DNA of 32,154 nucleotides from Actinobacteria bacterium UBA7398 (GTDB taxonomy: Bacteria > Actinomycetota > Actinomycetes > Nanopelagicales > Nanopelagicaceae): positions 18,733-50,886 of the forward strand of contig DKNC01000066.1 in assembly GCA_002470135.1 (NCBI GenBank), read 5' to 3'. Below are positions 16,815 through 26,570 of the stretch, piece after piece. The position numbers and the translations under genes were made by a program. The notes beneath the pieces are model-generated. The model saw only the letters and a list, made by a program, of their open reading frames with translations. It searched no databases and was not told the DNA's origin. How positions within the stretch are numbered: the stretch's first letter is position 1; the number at the start of each line of letters is the position of its first letter.

Positions 16815-17375
16815 GTGGGTTTAGAAGAAAAATTACCAAGCGGATTTCTTTTAACGTCAGTTGAAAAACTTGCGGGTTACATGCGCAAGAACTCACTTTG
16901 GCCAGCAACATTCGGGTTAGCTTGCTGCGCAATTGAAATGATGGCAGCTGGAGCGGGCCGTTATGACTTAGCTCGTTTTGGCATGGAAGTTTTTCGCGCT
17001 TCACCAAGACAAGCCGACTTGATGATTGTCGCTGGCCGAGTTTCTAACAAGATGGCTCCAGTACTTCGACAAATTTATGATCAAATGGCTGCACCAAAAT
17101 GGGTAATTGCAATGGGTGCTTGCGCATCATCAGGCGGAATGTTTAATAATTATGCGATTGTGCAGGGTGTAGATCACATCGTTCCAGTAGATATTTATCT
17201 GCCAGGTTGCCCACCACGTCCAGAGATGTTGATGGATGCGATTTTGAAGTTACATGATCACATTGGAGATTCAAAGCTCGGCGTTAACCGCGAAAAAGTA
17301 ATTCGTGAAGTTGAAGCTGCCGCGCTCGCTGCAGTGCCTACTCACGAACTTCCACTATTTGGATCGCATGCATGA
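16815..17375 (+). CDS. nuoB: NADH-quinone oxidoreductase subunit B (N2 cluster)
   Basis: 186 residues from the GTG at 16815. This start gives MGLEEKLPSGFLLTSVEKLA, the usual actinobacterial N-terminus, and avoids a 30-bp overlap with nuoA that an ATG at 16782 would need. The N2 iron-sulphur ligands are C37 and C38 (FGLACCAIEMM), C103 (AMGACASSGG) and C132 (YLPGCPPRPE). The N2 cluster passes electrons to menaquinone. The stop overlaps the nuoC ATG as ATGA. Confidence 0.95.
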   Translation: MGLEEKLPSGFLLTSVEKLAGYMRKNSLWPATFGLACCAIEMMAAGAGRYDLARFGMEVFRASPRQADLMIVAGRVSNKMAPVLRQIYDQMAAPKWVIAMGACASSGGMFNNYAIVQGVDHIVPVDIYLPGCPPRPEMLMDAILKLHDHIGDSKLGVNREKVIREVEAAALAAVPTHELPLFGSHA

Positions 17376-18022
17376 GCCACGATAAAACCTTGAATAAAGG
17401 CGCTTTTGGCGTATCCGGAACTGGTGACACCTCAGGTTACGGCGGACTCGTTAGAAGCAATGCAAAACCTGGATCTTCAGAGCGACCATTTGGAAGTTAT
17501 TTTGATGAAGTTGCAGACGAGCTAGAACGCGCGTTTCCAGAATTTAACGACGCAATCGAAAAGGTGATTGTTGATCGTGATGAGTTAACGTTGCATGTAA
17601 AAGCTGCACACCTGTTTGAAACCGCAACGAAACTTCGCGACACTGAAACTTTGAGATTCGAACAATGTATGGGTGTAAGTGGCGCGCATTACCCAGAAGA
17701 AAAAAATCGTGAACTCCATGCGATTTACCATTTACTTTCCATGACGCACAATCGAAGAATTCGAATTGAAGTCTCTATCCCAGATGCAAACCCACACCTG
17801 CCTTCACTTGTTGAAGTTTGGGCGGGATGCAATTGGAATGAACGTGAAACATTCGATATGTTCGGAATAATTTTTGATGGGCACCCAGCTCTAACTCGCA
17901 TCTTGATGCCAGATGATTGGCCAGGACACCCGCAACGAAAAGATTATCCACTTGGCGGAATTGACGTCGAATATATAGGTGCGGTCGTACCACCTCCTAG
18001 CGATCGGAGGGAGTACCAATGA
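17372..18022 (+). CDS. nuoC: NADH-quinone oxidoreductase subunit C
   Basis: 216 residues. The 30-kDa subunit core is at the C-terminus: HAIYHLLSMTHNRRIRIEV, then WAGCNWNERETFDMFGIIFD, then LTRILMPDDWPGHPQRKDYP. The first ~45 residues are a polar, glycine-rich extension of the sort seen in actinobacterial NuoC. It is part of the peripheral arm and contacts NuoD. It is linked to nuoB and nuoD by 4-bp ATGA overlaps on both sides. NuoC and NuoD are separate here, not fused as in E. coli. Confidence 0.95.
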   Translation: MSHDKTLNKGAFGVSGTGDTSGYGGLVRSNAKPGSSERPFGSYFDEVADELERAFPEFNDAIEKVIVDRDELTLHVKAAHLFETATKLRDTETLRFEQCMGVSGAHYPEEKNRELHAIYHLLSMTHNRRIRIEVSIPDANPHLPSLVEVWAGCNWNERETFDMFGIIFDGHPALTRILMPDDWPGHPQRKDYPLGGIDVEYIGAVVPPPSDRREYQ

Positions 18023-19353
18023 CGCCAGATCCATATGCATCCGCACGTGAAACCACCGAAGGAACTGTCTATTCAGTAACTGGTGGCGATTGGGATTCAG
18101 TCGTAACTGAAATTGGCGCAACTAAAGAAGAACGAGTTGTTGTGAACATGGGACCACAACACCCATCAACTCATGGCGTACTTCGTTTGATTTTGGAACT
18201 TGAAGGCGAAACCGTCACGGAAACTCGGTGTGGAATCGGATATTTGCACACTGGTATTGAGAAGAATTGCGAATACCGAACTTGGACCCAAGGGGTAACT
18301 TTCGTAACCCGCATGGATTATTTGGCGCCACTATTTAATGAAGCGGCCTATTGTATTGGTGTTGAGAAATTACTCGGGATTACCAACGATGTAACCGAAC
18401 GTGCGAGCGTAATTCGAGTATTAATGATGGAGCTAAACCGGATTTCTTCACACATGGTCGCGCTAGGAACTGGCGCGCTAGAACTTGGTGCACTTTCCCC
18501 AATGATTTTTGCATTTAGAGAGCGCGAATTAGTCCTCGATATTTTCGAGATGGTTTCTGGACTTCGTATGAACATGGCCTACATTCGACCAGGTGGCGTT
18601 GCGCAAGATTTGCCAGAACACGCAACTTCAAAAATTCGCGAAACCGTAAAAGAATTACGGATTAATTTCAAAGATAATGCCAAAATTTTAATCGGAAATA
18701 CTATTTGGCTAAAGCGCACAAAAGATATTGGAATATTAGATTTAGCTGGTTGCACAACTTTGGGCATAACTGGCCCAGTCCTTCGCGCCACTGGGATGCC
18801 TTGGGATTTACGTAAAACCCAACCATATTGCGGTTACGAAAATTATAATTTTGATGTAATTACGGCTGACACTTCCGATGTTTATGGCCGATTCTTGATC
18901 CGTATGAACGAACTAGAGCAATCGCTAAGAATTATCGAACAAGCGTGTGACAAGTTAGACGTGCTTAAGGGTCAACCAGTAATGGTTGCGGATAAGAAAA
19001 TCGCATGGCCATCACAACTTGCACTTGGTGGGGATGGACTTGGTAATTCTCTAAATCACATCCGCGAGATCATGGGAACTTCAATGGAATCATTGATTCA
19101 TCACTTTAAGTTAGTAACTGAAGGGTTCCGAGTTCCAGCTGGCCAGGTTTATAGCACCGTAGAATCACCTAGAGGTGAGCTTGGCGTACATTTAATTTCA
19201 GATGGCGGGACTCGTCCATACCGCGTGCACTTCCGAGAGCCGTCATTTAATAACCTGCAATCAACAGCTGCGATGTGTGAAGGTTCGCAAATTGCGGACA
19301 TCGTTGGTGCGGTTGCTTCGATTGATCCAGTAATGGGAGGGGTTGATCGCTAA
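18019..19353 (+). CDS. nuoD: NADH-quinone oxidoreductase subunit D
   Basis: 444 residues, the 49-kDa subunit. Quinone-site motifs: NMGPQHPSTHGVLRL (residues 43-57, with H48 and H52), GYLHTGIEKNCEYR (74-87), and a C-terminal IDPVMGGVDR that mirrors the hydrogenase large-subunit end. Together with NuoB it forms the menaquinone-binding pocket. It starts with an ATGA overlap with nuoC, and its stop overlaps the nuoE ATG by one base. Confidence 0.96.
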   Translation: MTPDPYASARETTEGTVYSVTGGDWDSVVTEIGATKEERVVVNMGPQHPSTHGVLRLILELEGETVTETRCGIGYLHTGIEKNCEYRTWTQGVTFVTRMDYLAPLFNEAAYCIGVEKLLGITNDVTERASVIRVLMMELNRISSHMVALGTGALELGALSPMIFAFRERELVLDIFEMVSGLRMNMAYIRPGGVAQDLPEHATSKIRETVKELRINFKDNAKILIGNTIWLKRTKDIGILDLAGCTTLGITGPVLRATGMPWDLRKTQPYCGYENYNFDVITADTSDVYGRFLIRMNELEQSLRIIEQACDKLDVLKGQPVMVADKKIAWPSQLALGGDGLGNSLNHIREIMGTSMESLIHHFKLVTEGFRVPAGQVYSTVESPRGELGVHLISDGGTRPYRVHFREPSFNNLQSTAAMCEGSQIADIVGAVASIDPVMGGVDR

Positions 19354-19979
19354 TGCCATTTACAAATGAAGACGCCACCATAATTGATTCAATAATCTCG
19401 CGTTATCCACGGAAGCGCTCAGCAATCATGCCGTTATTACACTTTGCTCAAGCACGCGATGGATATGTGACTAAAGAATCTATCGAAACCATTGCCCAGA
19501 AATTAGATTTAGAAACCGCTGAAGTAACTGCGGTTGCGAGTTTCTACACCCAATACAAACGAGAACCAGTCGGTGAGTACCATGTTGGTGTCTGCATAAA
19601 CACGCTGTGTGCAGTCATGGGTGGCGACGCAATTTACGAAGGCTTGAAAGAACATCTTGGAATTGAAAATAATTGCACAACTAAAGATGGCAAAGTTTCG
19701 CTAGAACGGATTGAATGTAACGCAGCTTGTGATTATGCCCCAGTAGTTATGACGAACTGGGAATTTTATGACAATCAAACTGTGCAGTCTGCAAAAGATT
19801 TAGTTGATGGGATGCGTAATGGAAACCCACCAGCGCCAACTCGTGGACCAAATAAGTTACCAACTTGGCGGGAAAATTCGGCGGTGCTTGCCGGTATTAG
19901 TGATGGCCGCTTTGGTGAAGGTGTTTCGGCTGGCGAACCTTCGCTGCTTGGATTGAAACTTTCAAAGGAGGGTAAGTAA
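19353..19979 (+). CDS. nuoE: NADH-quinone oxidoreductase subunit E (2Fe-2S)
   Basis: 208 residues, the 24-kDa subunit with thioredoxin-like fold. The N1a 2Fe-2S ligands are C81 and C86 (VCINTLCAVMG) and C122 and C126 (IECNAACDYAP). The C-terminal ~60 residues are a low-conservation tail, as in other actinobacterial NuoE. It works with NuoF in the NADH dehydrogenase module. One-base overlaps with nuoD and nuoF (TAATG type). Confidence 0.95.
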   Translation: MPFTNEDATIIDSIISRYPRKRSAIMPLLHFAQARDGYVTKESIETIAQKLDLETAEVTAVASFYTQYKREPVGEYHVGVCINTLCAVMGGDAIYEGLKEHLGIENNCTTKDGKVSLERIECNAACDYAPVVMTNWEFYDNQTVQSAKDLVDGMRNGNPPAPTRGPNKLPTWRENSAVLAGISDGRFGEGVSAGEPSLLGLKLSKEGK

Positions 19980-21292
19980 TGTCTAAATTAACGCCCGTCC
20001 TTTCCGCACATTGGGATCAAAAAGATTCATTTACGTTTTCAGGATATAAAGGCAATGGTGGCTACAAGGCGCTCGAAAAAGCGCTCGCCATGGAGCCAGA
20101 TGCCGTAATTCAGAGCGTAAAAGATTCAGGTTTACGCGGCCGAGGTGGCGCTGGTTTCCCAACTGGAATGAAGTGGGGCTTTATTCCACAAGGTGATAAC
20201 AAAGAACATTACTTCGTAGTTAATGCTGACGAATCGGAGCCAGGTACTTGTAAAGATACGCCGCTTATGATGGCAAACCCACATGTGTTAATTGAAGGAA
20301 TAATTATTGGTTCCTACGCAATCCGAGCTAATCATGCATTCATTTATATCCGCGGCGAAGTCGCGCATGTAATTCGTAGAGTTCAACAAGCAATCGAAGA
20401 TGCGTACAAAGCTGGCTATCTTGGCAAAAATATTTTAGGAAAAGGTTTCGATTTAGAATTAGTTTTACATGTTGGTGCTGGCGCATATATCTGCGGTGAA
20501 GAAACCGCGCTACTTGATTCACTCGAAGGTTTCCGTGGTCAACCAAGACTTCGGCCACCATTTCCAGCAATCGCTGGTTTATATGCTCGACCAACCATTG
20601 TAAATAACGTTGAAACCGTAGCATCGGTGCCTTCTATTATTGAGAATGGACCCGAATGGTTCGCCGCAATCGGAACCGAGAAGTCAAAGGGCTACACCTT
20701 GTACTCACTTTCTGGCCATGTAAATAATCCTGGCCAATTCGAAGCGCCACTTGGAATTACGCTTCGCGAAATATTAGAGCTGGCTGGCGGAATTCGAGAC
20801 GGACATAAATTGAAATTTTGGACTCCAGGTGGATCTTCGACACCGCTATTTACCGACGCACATTTAGATACCCCGTTAGATTACGAAGGCGTATCAGCTG
20901 CGGGTTCGATGCTCGGCACTAAAGCGTTACAAATTTTCGATGAAACAACTTGCATAGTCCGTGCAGTATTGCGTTGGACTGAATTTTATAAACATGAATC
21001 TTGTGGAAAGTGCACTCCATGTCGTGAAGGCACTTGGTGGTTAGTCCAAATTTTGAAAGATTTAGAGCATGGTAAGGGCACTCCAGAAGATCTAGATAAG
21101 TTGCTCGACCTATGCGACAACATTATGGGACGCTCATTTTGCGCTCTTGCTGATGGCGCTGCCAGCCCAATCATTTCTTCAATCCAGTACTTTAAAGATG
21201 AATACTTACAGCACCTCGCAACTGGCGGATGCCCATTTGATGCTGAGGCTTCAACAAAATTTGTCACTTCAAATGTTGGAGGTGTGAAGTAA
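19979..21292 (+). CDS. nuoF: NADH-quinone oxidoreductase subunit F (FMN, NADH site)
   Basis: 437 residues, the 51-kDa subunit. FMN/NADH motifs: GRGGAGFPTGMKWGF (54-68), NADESEPGTCKD (83-93), GAGAYICGEETALLDSLEG (167-184). The N3 4Fe-4S ligands are C342, C345 and C348 (ESCGKCTPCREGT) and C388 (RSFCALADGA). This is the NADH-oxidising, electron-input subunit in the cytoplasm. Overlaps both neighbours by one base. Confidence 0.96.
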   Translation: MSKLTPVLSAHWDQKDSFTFSGYKGNGGYKALEKALAMEPDAVIQSVKDSGLRGRGGAGFPTGMKWGFIPQGDNKEHYFVVNADESEPGTCKDTPLMMANPHVLIEGIIIGSYAIRANHAFIYIRGEVAHVIRRVQQAIEDAYKAGYLGKNILGKGFDLELVLHVGAGAYICGEETALLDSLEGFRGQPRLRPPFPAIAGLYARPTIVNNVETVASVPSIIENGPEWFAAIGTEKSKGYTLYSLSGHVNNPGQFEAPLGITLREILELAGGIRDGHKLKFWTPGGSSTPLFTDAHLDTPLDYEGVSAAGSMLGTKALQIFDETTCIVRAVLRWTEFYKHESCGKCTPCREGTWWLVQILKDLEHGKGTPEDLDKLLDLCDNIMGRSFCALADGAASPIISSIQYFKDEYLQHLATGGCPFDAEASTKFVTSNVGGVK

Positions 21293-23643
21293 TGAGTACT
21301 CAAGAAGTTTCTTCTGATGTAACGCTCGAGTTAATAACTTTAACCATCGACGGTTTTGAAGTTACAGTTCCAAAAGGAACTTTAGTAATTCGTGCAGCTG
21401 AGAAACTTGGAATTCAAATTCCTAGGTTTTGCGACCACCCATTACTAGACCCCGTTGGAGCTTGCCGCCAATGCTTAGTTGATATTGAAATTAACGGTCG
21501 TAAATTTCCTAAACCTCAAGCATCCTGCACAATCCCAGTTGAAACTGGAATGGTGGTAAATACTCAACTAACTTCTAACGTTGCAGATAAAGCGCAAAAA
21601 GGAATTATGGAATTCCTTTTAGTTAACCACCCATTAGATTGCCCAGTTTGCGATAAAGGTGGCGAATGTCCATTACAGAATCAAGCGATGAGCAACGGAA
21701 ATGGTGAATCTCGTTTTGATGGCTATAAACGTACATTTGAAAAACCAATTAACATTTCATCCCAAGTACTTCTAGATCGCGAACGTTGCATTCTCTGCGC
21801 ACGTTGCACACGCTTCTCCGAGGAAATCGCCGGCGATCCATTTATAACTTTGAATGAACGAGGTGCGCTCCAACAAGTTGGCATTTATGAAGAGAAACCG
21901 TTCGATTCATATTTCTCTGGAAACACAGTCCAGATTTGCCCAGTCGGTGCGCTAACTGGAGCGTCATATCGATTCCGTGCCCGTCCATTCGACTTAGTTT
22001 CAACGCCTTCAGCTTGTGAGCATTGCGCAAGTGGTTGCGACATGCGCACCGATGTTCGCCGTGGGAAAACGCTCCGCCGCCTTGCTGGAGATGACTCTCA
22101 AGTAAATGAAGAGTGGAACTGCGATAAAGGTCGTTGGGCATTTAAATATGCAACCGCAAGTGACCGTATTAAAACTCCGATGGTTCGAGGCGCTGATGGC
22201 CAATTACATGAAGCATCATGGCCAGAAGCGTTAGCAACAGCGGCGGCTGGACTTAGCGTAAATCGCGCAGCTGTACTTGTTGGTGGTCGTGCCACAGTTG
22301 AAGATGCTTATGGTTATAGCAAGTTTGCTCGAGTGGCTTTAAATACCAATGATATTGACTTCCGAGCTCGGGTTCATACCGATGAAGAGCGCGATTTCTT
22401 AGCGAGTGCAATTGTTGGAGTTCAAGTTAATTACTCCGCAATTGACCGAGCCGATCATTTAGTTTTAATTGGTTTTGAACCAGAAGATGAATCACCAATA
22501 GTTTTTCTTCGCGCGTTTAAGCAAGTGCGTAAACGTGGGTTAAAAGTAACAACCATTGCACCATTTACTTCCCGTGGCAGCAAAAAACTCAAAGCAGAAG
22601 TAGTTAAATCTATTGCCGGTAACGAAGCTCACTTAATCGCAAAGATTTCTGGATTAACTTCCAAATCAGTAATTTTGGTAGGCGAACGGTTATGTGAATC
22701 TTCAGGCGGACTTTCAGCAACGCTTGCACTTTCACAATCTTCAGGTGCGAAGCTGGCTTGGATTCCACGTCGCGCTGGCGAACGCGGCGCTCTAGAAGTT
22801 GGCGCAATTGGAACCCTGCTTCCTGGTGGTCGATCGGTTAGCGATGCAAGTGCGCGGGTTGATCTGCAAAGCGCTTGGGGCGTTAAGTCGCTTCCGGAAA
22901 ATATCGGTCGAACCACTTCGGAAATTATTGAAGGTTTGCATAACGGAGATATTGATTCGTTATTAGTTGGTGGCGTTGACCCACTCGATATCTCAGCCGA
23001 TGCCATAGCAGGGCTCGAAAAAGCATTTGTTGTCAGCTTAGAAATGCGCCATAGCGCAATCACTGAAATTGCTAACGTAATCCTGCCGATAGCAGCAGTA
23101 GTAGAGAAGAGTGGCTCATTCCTAGATTGGGAAGGCCGCGCTCGCGCCTTTGAAGCCGCTGTCGATGTGCCTGATCTTCGTAGTGATGTCCGAATTCTTT
23201 CAATGATTGCAGATCAAATGGGTAAACCTATAAATCTACCAACAGTCGCGTCAGCAGCGAACGAATTTTCGGCACTTGGGAATTGGGATGGCGCTCGCGC
23301 ACCATTCACACCAACATCCGCAACGCTAATTTCTGGCGACACAATATTGGCAAGTTGGCGGTTATTGCTAGATGCAGGTTCGCTACAAGATGGCGAAGCT
23401 AACTTAGCAAATACTGCGCACCCATCAGTTGCAATTATTTCAGCAGAGCGCGCTGAAAAGCTAGGTGTTAAAACCGGCGATTCAGTTCGAGTTTTCAATG
23501 AGCGTGGTGCCATTACTTTGTCTTGTGAAATCAGAGATATTGAAAACAACTCAGTTTGGATTCCTAGAAATTCCCATACCTCAAAAACGATTGCAACCCT
23601 CGGAGTTGCAAGTGGCGCATCGGTATCGGTGGTGAAGGCGTGA
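21292..23643 (+). CDS. nuoG: NADH-quinone oxidoreductase subunit G
   Basis: 783 residues. N1b 2Fe-2S: C47, C58, C61, C79. N5 cluster: H113, C117, C120, C126 (HPLDCPVCDKGGEC). N4 cluster: C166, C169, C172, C216. The extra N7 site is intact as C242-x2-C245-x3-C249-x27-C277. The rest is a molybdopterin-oxidoreductase-like domain with a C-terminal beta-barrel (SVRVFNERGAITLSCEIRDI), thought to be structural in complex I. The start overlaps the nuoF stop by one base; the end overlaps the nuoH start. Confidence 0.95.
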   Translation: MSTQEVSSDVTLELITLTIDGFEVTVPKGTLVIRAAEKLGIQIPRFCDHPLLDPVGACRQCLVDIEINGRKFPKPQASCTIPVETGMVVNTQLTSNVADKAQKGIMEFLLVNHPLDCPVCDKGGECPLQNQAMSNGNGESRFDGYKRTFEKPINISSQVLLDRERCILCARCTRFSEEIAGDPFITLNERGALQQVGIYEEKPFDSYFSGNTVQICPVGALTGASYRFRARPFDLVSTPSACEHCASGCDMRTDVRRGKTLRRLAGDDSQVNEEWNCDKGRWAFKYATASDRIKTPMVRGADGQLHEASWPEALATAAAGLSVNRAAVLVGGRATVEDAYGYSKFARVALNTNDIDFRARVHTDEERDFLASAIVGVQVNYSAIDRADHLVLIGFEPEDESPIVFLRAFKQVRKRGLKVTTIAPFTSRGSKKLKAEVVKSIAGNEAHLIAKISGLTSKSVILVGERLCESSGGLSATLALSQSSGAKLAWIPRRAGERGALEVGAIGTLLPGGRSVSDASARVDLQSAWGVKSLPENIGRTTSEIIEGLHNGDIDSLLVGGVDPLDISADAIAGLEKAFVVSLEMRHSAITEIANVILPIAAVVEKSGSFLDWEGRARAFEAAVDVPDLRSDVRILSMIADQMGKPINLPTVASAANEFSALGNWDGARAPFTPTSATLISGDTILASWRLLLDAGSLQDGEANLANTAHPSVAIISAERAEKLGVKTGDSVRVFNERGAITLSCEIRDIENNSVWIPRNSHTSKTIATLGVASGASVSVVKA

Positions 23644-24875
23644 TGGAGACAACTGCGGAATTAATCGGACAAGATCCAGGCTGGATCATCGCCCTAAAAG
23701 GTTTAATAGTTTTTGCAGTATGCATTTTGTTAACTTTGATGTCAGTGTGGGGCGAACGCCGCATCGTTTCAATTATGCAGATGCGAATTGGACCAAACCG
23801 TGTCGGTAAGTTTGGACTTCTCCAAGCGCTAGCCGATGGCGTTAAGTTAGCCTTGAAAGAAGATTTGATTCCAAAAGCAGCCGATCGAATTGTTTTCATA
23901 ATCGCACCAATTATTAGTGCAACAACTTGCTTTATGTCGTTTGCGGTAATTCCATTCACTGGAAAAGTTAATTTCTTCGGCCATGAAACTGCGATGCAGC
24001 TAACTGACCTTCCAGTAGGCGTTTTATATGTACTTTCAATCGCTTCCGTAGGTGTTTATGGAATTGTGTTAGCCGGTTGGTCATCTGGATCTACCTATCC
24101 ACTTCTTGGTGGACTTCGCTCTAGCGCTCAAGTAATTTCCTATGAAGTAGCAATGGGGCTTTCGCTAGTTGCGGTATTTATTTATGCCGGATCAATGTCC
24201 ACCTCAGATATCGTTGCCGCGCAAGATAAATGGTGGTACTCAGTTGTACTTTTCCCATCTTTTGTAATTTATGCAATCTCAATGGTTGGTGAAACTAATC
24301 GAGCGCCATTTGATTTAGCAGAAGCTGAAGGTGAGCTCGTAGGTGGATTCCACACTGAATATTCATCGCTTAAGTTTGCGCTCTTCTTCCTTGCTGAATA
24401 TGTAAACATTATTGCGGTCTCTGCACTTGCCACCACACTTTTCCTCGGTGGTTATCGTGCGCTCCCAGGACTTGGGTTTACTGAAAGCTGGCTTGGTGGT
24501 TGGTTCACGCTATTTTGGTTTGCTATAAAAGTTCTCGGCTTCTTCTTTGTCTTTGTTTGGTTACGCGGAACTTTGCCGCGACTTCGCTATGACCAATTTA
24601 TGAAATTTGGTTGGAAGGTTTTGATTCCAGTTTCACTTGCATGGATTCTGGTAGTTGCAACGTTGCGCACGCTTTCACTAGAAGGCGCACCGCAATCGGT
24701 AGTGGTTGCATTTACTGGTGGAATCGTATTAATCGTGTTAGCTGTTTCATCGCTATTTGATCGAGCTCGCGATAAGAATGAAATTGCTGCGCGAGATATT
24801 GGCGAAGTATCTGAACCTTCATTCCCGGTTCCGGCACTTCCTGCCACAAAAGCGAGATTGGAAGATCATGTCTGA
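23643..24875 (+). CDS. nuoH: NADH-quinone oxidoreductase subunit H
   Basis: 410 residues from the ATG at 23643 (a GTG immediately before it, at 23640, would add one residue). About eight membrane segments. The family signatures RIGPNRVGKFGLLQALADGV (residues 48-67) and GETNRAPFDLAEAEGELVGG are present; the latter carries the acidic residues near the quinone chamber. It anchors the peripheral arm and forms part of the quinone tunnel. The soluble C-terminal tail (~40 residues) is typical for actinobacteria. Its end overlaps the nuoI start by 8 bp. Confidence 0.95.
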   Translation: METTAELIGQDPGWIIALKGLIVFAVCILLTLMSVWGERRIVSIMQMRIGPNRVGKFGLLQALADGVKLALKEDLIPKAADRIVFIIAPIISATTCFMSFAVIPFTGKVNFFGHETAMQLTDLPVGVLYVLSIASVGVYGIVLAGWSSGSTYPLLGGLRSSAQVISYEVAMGLSLVAVFIYAGSMSTSDIVAAQDKWWYSVVLFPSFVIYAISMVGETNRAPFDLAEAEGELVGGFHTEYSSLKFALFFLAEYVNIIAVSALATTLFLGGYRALPGLGFTESWLGGWFTLFWFAIKVLGFFFVFVWLRGTLPRLRYDQFMKFGWKVLIPVSLAWILVVATLRTLSLEGAPQSVVVAFTGGIVLIVLAVSSLFDRARDKNEIAARDIGEVSEPSFPVPALPATKARLEDHV

Positions 24876-25470
24876 GCTATACAACATTGAGCCTTTTAAA
24901 AACGATGCCATTGAAAAAGCTGCATTGGAATCAACTCCAGTTGTAGATAACGGTCCAAGCACTTTCTTGACTCAATTACTTGGATTCTGGGTCACCTTCA
25001 GAACCATGTTTAAGAAGCCAAATACAGTGCAATATCCCGAAGTTAAAGAGCCAACGGCGCCACGATTCAAGGGTCGCCACCAACTAAACCGCCATCCAGA
25101 TGGCCTCGAAAAATGTATTGGTTGCGAACTTTGCGCCTGGGCTTGTCCAGCAGATGCAATTTATGTTGAAGGCGAAAGCAATACTGAGGAAGCTCGATTC
25201 TCACCAGGAGAGCGTTACGGCAAGGTTTACCAAATTAACTACTTGCGCTGCATTTTCTGCGGGCTTTGTATTGAAGCTTGCCCAACCAGGGCTTTAACTA
25301 TGACTAATGAATATGAATTAGCCGATGACTCTCGCGAGAAGTTAATTTATGAGAAGCAAGATTTGTTAGCCCCAATTCATCAAGGAATGATCATGCCGCC
25401 ACATCCAATGGCGCCCGGCGCTGATGACGGTAGTTACTACCGAGGCGAAGTAAAAGGTGTTCAACAATGA
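24868..25470 (+). CDS. nuoI: NADH-quinone oxidoreductase subunit I (two 4Fe-4S)
   Basis: 200 residues from the ATG at 24868. A longer reading from 24757 exists but would lie deep in nuoH. The two ferredoxin-type clusters are C83-C86-C89-C93 (CIGCELCAWACP) and C128-C131-C134-C138 (CIFCGLCIEACP), i.e. N6a and N6b, separated by a spacer with PGERYGKVYQINYLR. They carry electrons from NuoG to NuoB. The C-terminus has a proline-rich tail (MIMPPHPMAPG). The stop overlaps the nuoJ ATG as ATGA. Confidence 0.95.
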   Translation: MSELYNIEPFKNDAIEKAALESTPVVDNGPSTFLTQLLGFWVTFRTMFKKPNTVQYPEVKEPTAPRFKGRHQLNRHPDGLEKCIGCELCAWACPADAIYVEGESNTEEARFSPGERYGKVYQINYLRCIFCGLCIEACPTRALTMTNEYELADDSREKLIYEKQDLLAPIHQGMIMPPHPMAPGADDGSYYRGEVKGVQQ

Positions 25471-26267
25471 TTCGGCTATCACTTGAAATTGGCCAAACTC
25501 AAAAACCAGAGGCAATTTTATTTTATATTTTGGCACCGTTGTCGGTCTTAGCTTCGCTTGGAATGTTAGTAGTTAGAAAAGCAGTTCATGCTGCGCTCTT
25601 ACTTGCCTGGGTAATGATTACTTTAGCAATTTTCTACATCGCACTTGATGCGGCATTTTTAGGAATAGTGCAGATTGTGGTTTATACCGGCGCGGTCATG
25701 ATGCTCTTCTTATTTATTTTGATGTTAGTCGGCGTAGATGCTCCAGATTCACTTACTGAGAATATTAAGGGACATCGCGTCGTTGCGATTGCGGCAGCAC
25801 TCGGATTTGGCGGTTTGTTAATTTCGTTAATTGGTCGAGCCACTTTAAATCACGTCTCGGTCGGATTAGCGATGGCAAACGAACCCGGTAACGTTCAAGG
25901 TTTAGCATCGCTTATTTTCACGCAATATGTCTTTCCATTTGAAGTTGTATCGGCGCTACTTATCACCGCAGCTTTAGGCGCAATGGTTTTAGCGCATAGT
26001 CAAAAGAGTGCGGGTGCGCGCCTTAGTCAGCGTGCGTTATCGAGCGCTCGTTTCCGCGGGGATTCGTTAGCAAACGCAGCGGGGCTACCTAGTTCCGGAG
26101 TTTTTGCTCGTCACAACGCGGTAGATGTACCAGCGCTATTGCCAGATGGCACCCCAGCTAAAAATTCAATTTCTGGAGTATTAAGCGCGCGTGGAGATAT
26201 CCAAGATCCAACGCAATACGCACTTGGCTCGCTACCTAAAGTTGATGATGAAGGTGGTGATAAGTAA
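25467..26267 (+). CDS. nuoJ: NADH-quinone oxidoreductase subunit J
   Basis: 266 residues. Five membrane segments in the first ~180 residues, with the conserved FLGIVQIVVYTGAVMMLFLF segment (around 65-85) that forms the pi-bulge helix of complex I. The last ~80 residues are hydrophilic, an extension that is common in actinobacterial NuoJ but absent from the ~185-residue E. coli protein. It starts with an ATGA overlap with nuoI and ends in a one-base overlap with nuoK. Confidence 0.94.
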   Translation: MIRLSLEIGQTQKPEAILFYILAPLSVLASLGMLVVRKAVHAALLLAWVMITLAIFYIALDAAFLGIVQIVVYTGAVMMLFLFILMLVGVDAPDSLTENIKGHRVVAIAAALGFGGLLISLIGRATLNHVSVGLAMANEPGNVQGLASLIFTQYVFPFEVVSALLITAALGAMVLAHSQKSAGARLSQRALSSARFRGDSLANAAGLPSSGVFARHNAVDVPALLPDGTPAKNSISGVLSARGDIQDPTQYALGSLPKVDDEGGDK

Positions 26268-26566
26268 TGAACTCTGCTAATTACTTATATCTATCCGCAA
26301 TGCTTTTCACAATTGGCGCGGTTGGTGTCGTAATCCGCCGTAATGCAATTGTAGTTTTCATGTGTATCGAGTTGATGCTAAATGCCGCGAACTTAGCTTT
26401 TGTAACTTTTGCTCGCATTAATGGAACTCTTGACGGGCAAGTTATTGCCTTCTTCACCATGGTGGTTGCCGCCTGCGAAGTTGTTGTTGGCTTAGCAATA
26501 ATTGTGACCATCTTCCGATCGCGTCGTTCAACATCAGTTGATGATGCCAGCTTGTTGAAGCGGTGA
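26267..26566 (+). CDS. nuoK: NADH-quinone oxidoreductase subunit K
   Basis: 99 residues, three membrane segments, normal length. The two proton-path glutamates are visible: E35 in FMCIELMLNAANL and E71 in VAACEVVVGLAII. It lies between NuoJ and NuoN in the membrane arm. Overlaps the nuoJ stop by one base; nuoL follows after 4 bp. Confidence 0.95.
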   Translation: MNSANYLYLSAMLFTIGAVGVVIRRNAIVVFMCIELMLNAANLAFVTFARINGTLDGQVIAFFTMVVAACEVVVGLAIIVTIFRSRRSTSVDDASLLKR

Positions 26567-26570
26567 TGAA

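Noticed and set aside
24757..24867. N-terminally extended NuoI starting inside nuoH
   Set aside because: The extra 37 residues do not resemble NuoI and would overlap nuoH by over 110 bp; the ATG at 24868 gives a normal NuoI N-terminus.
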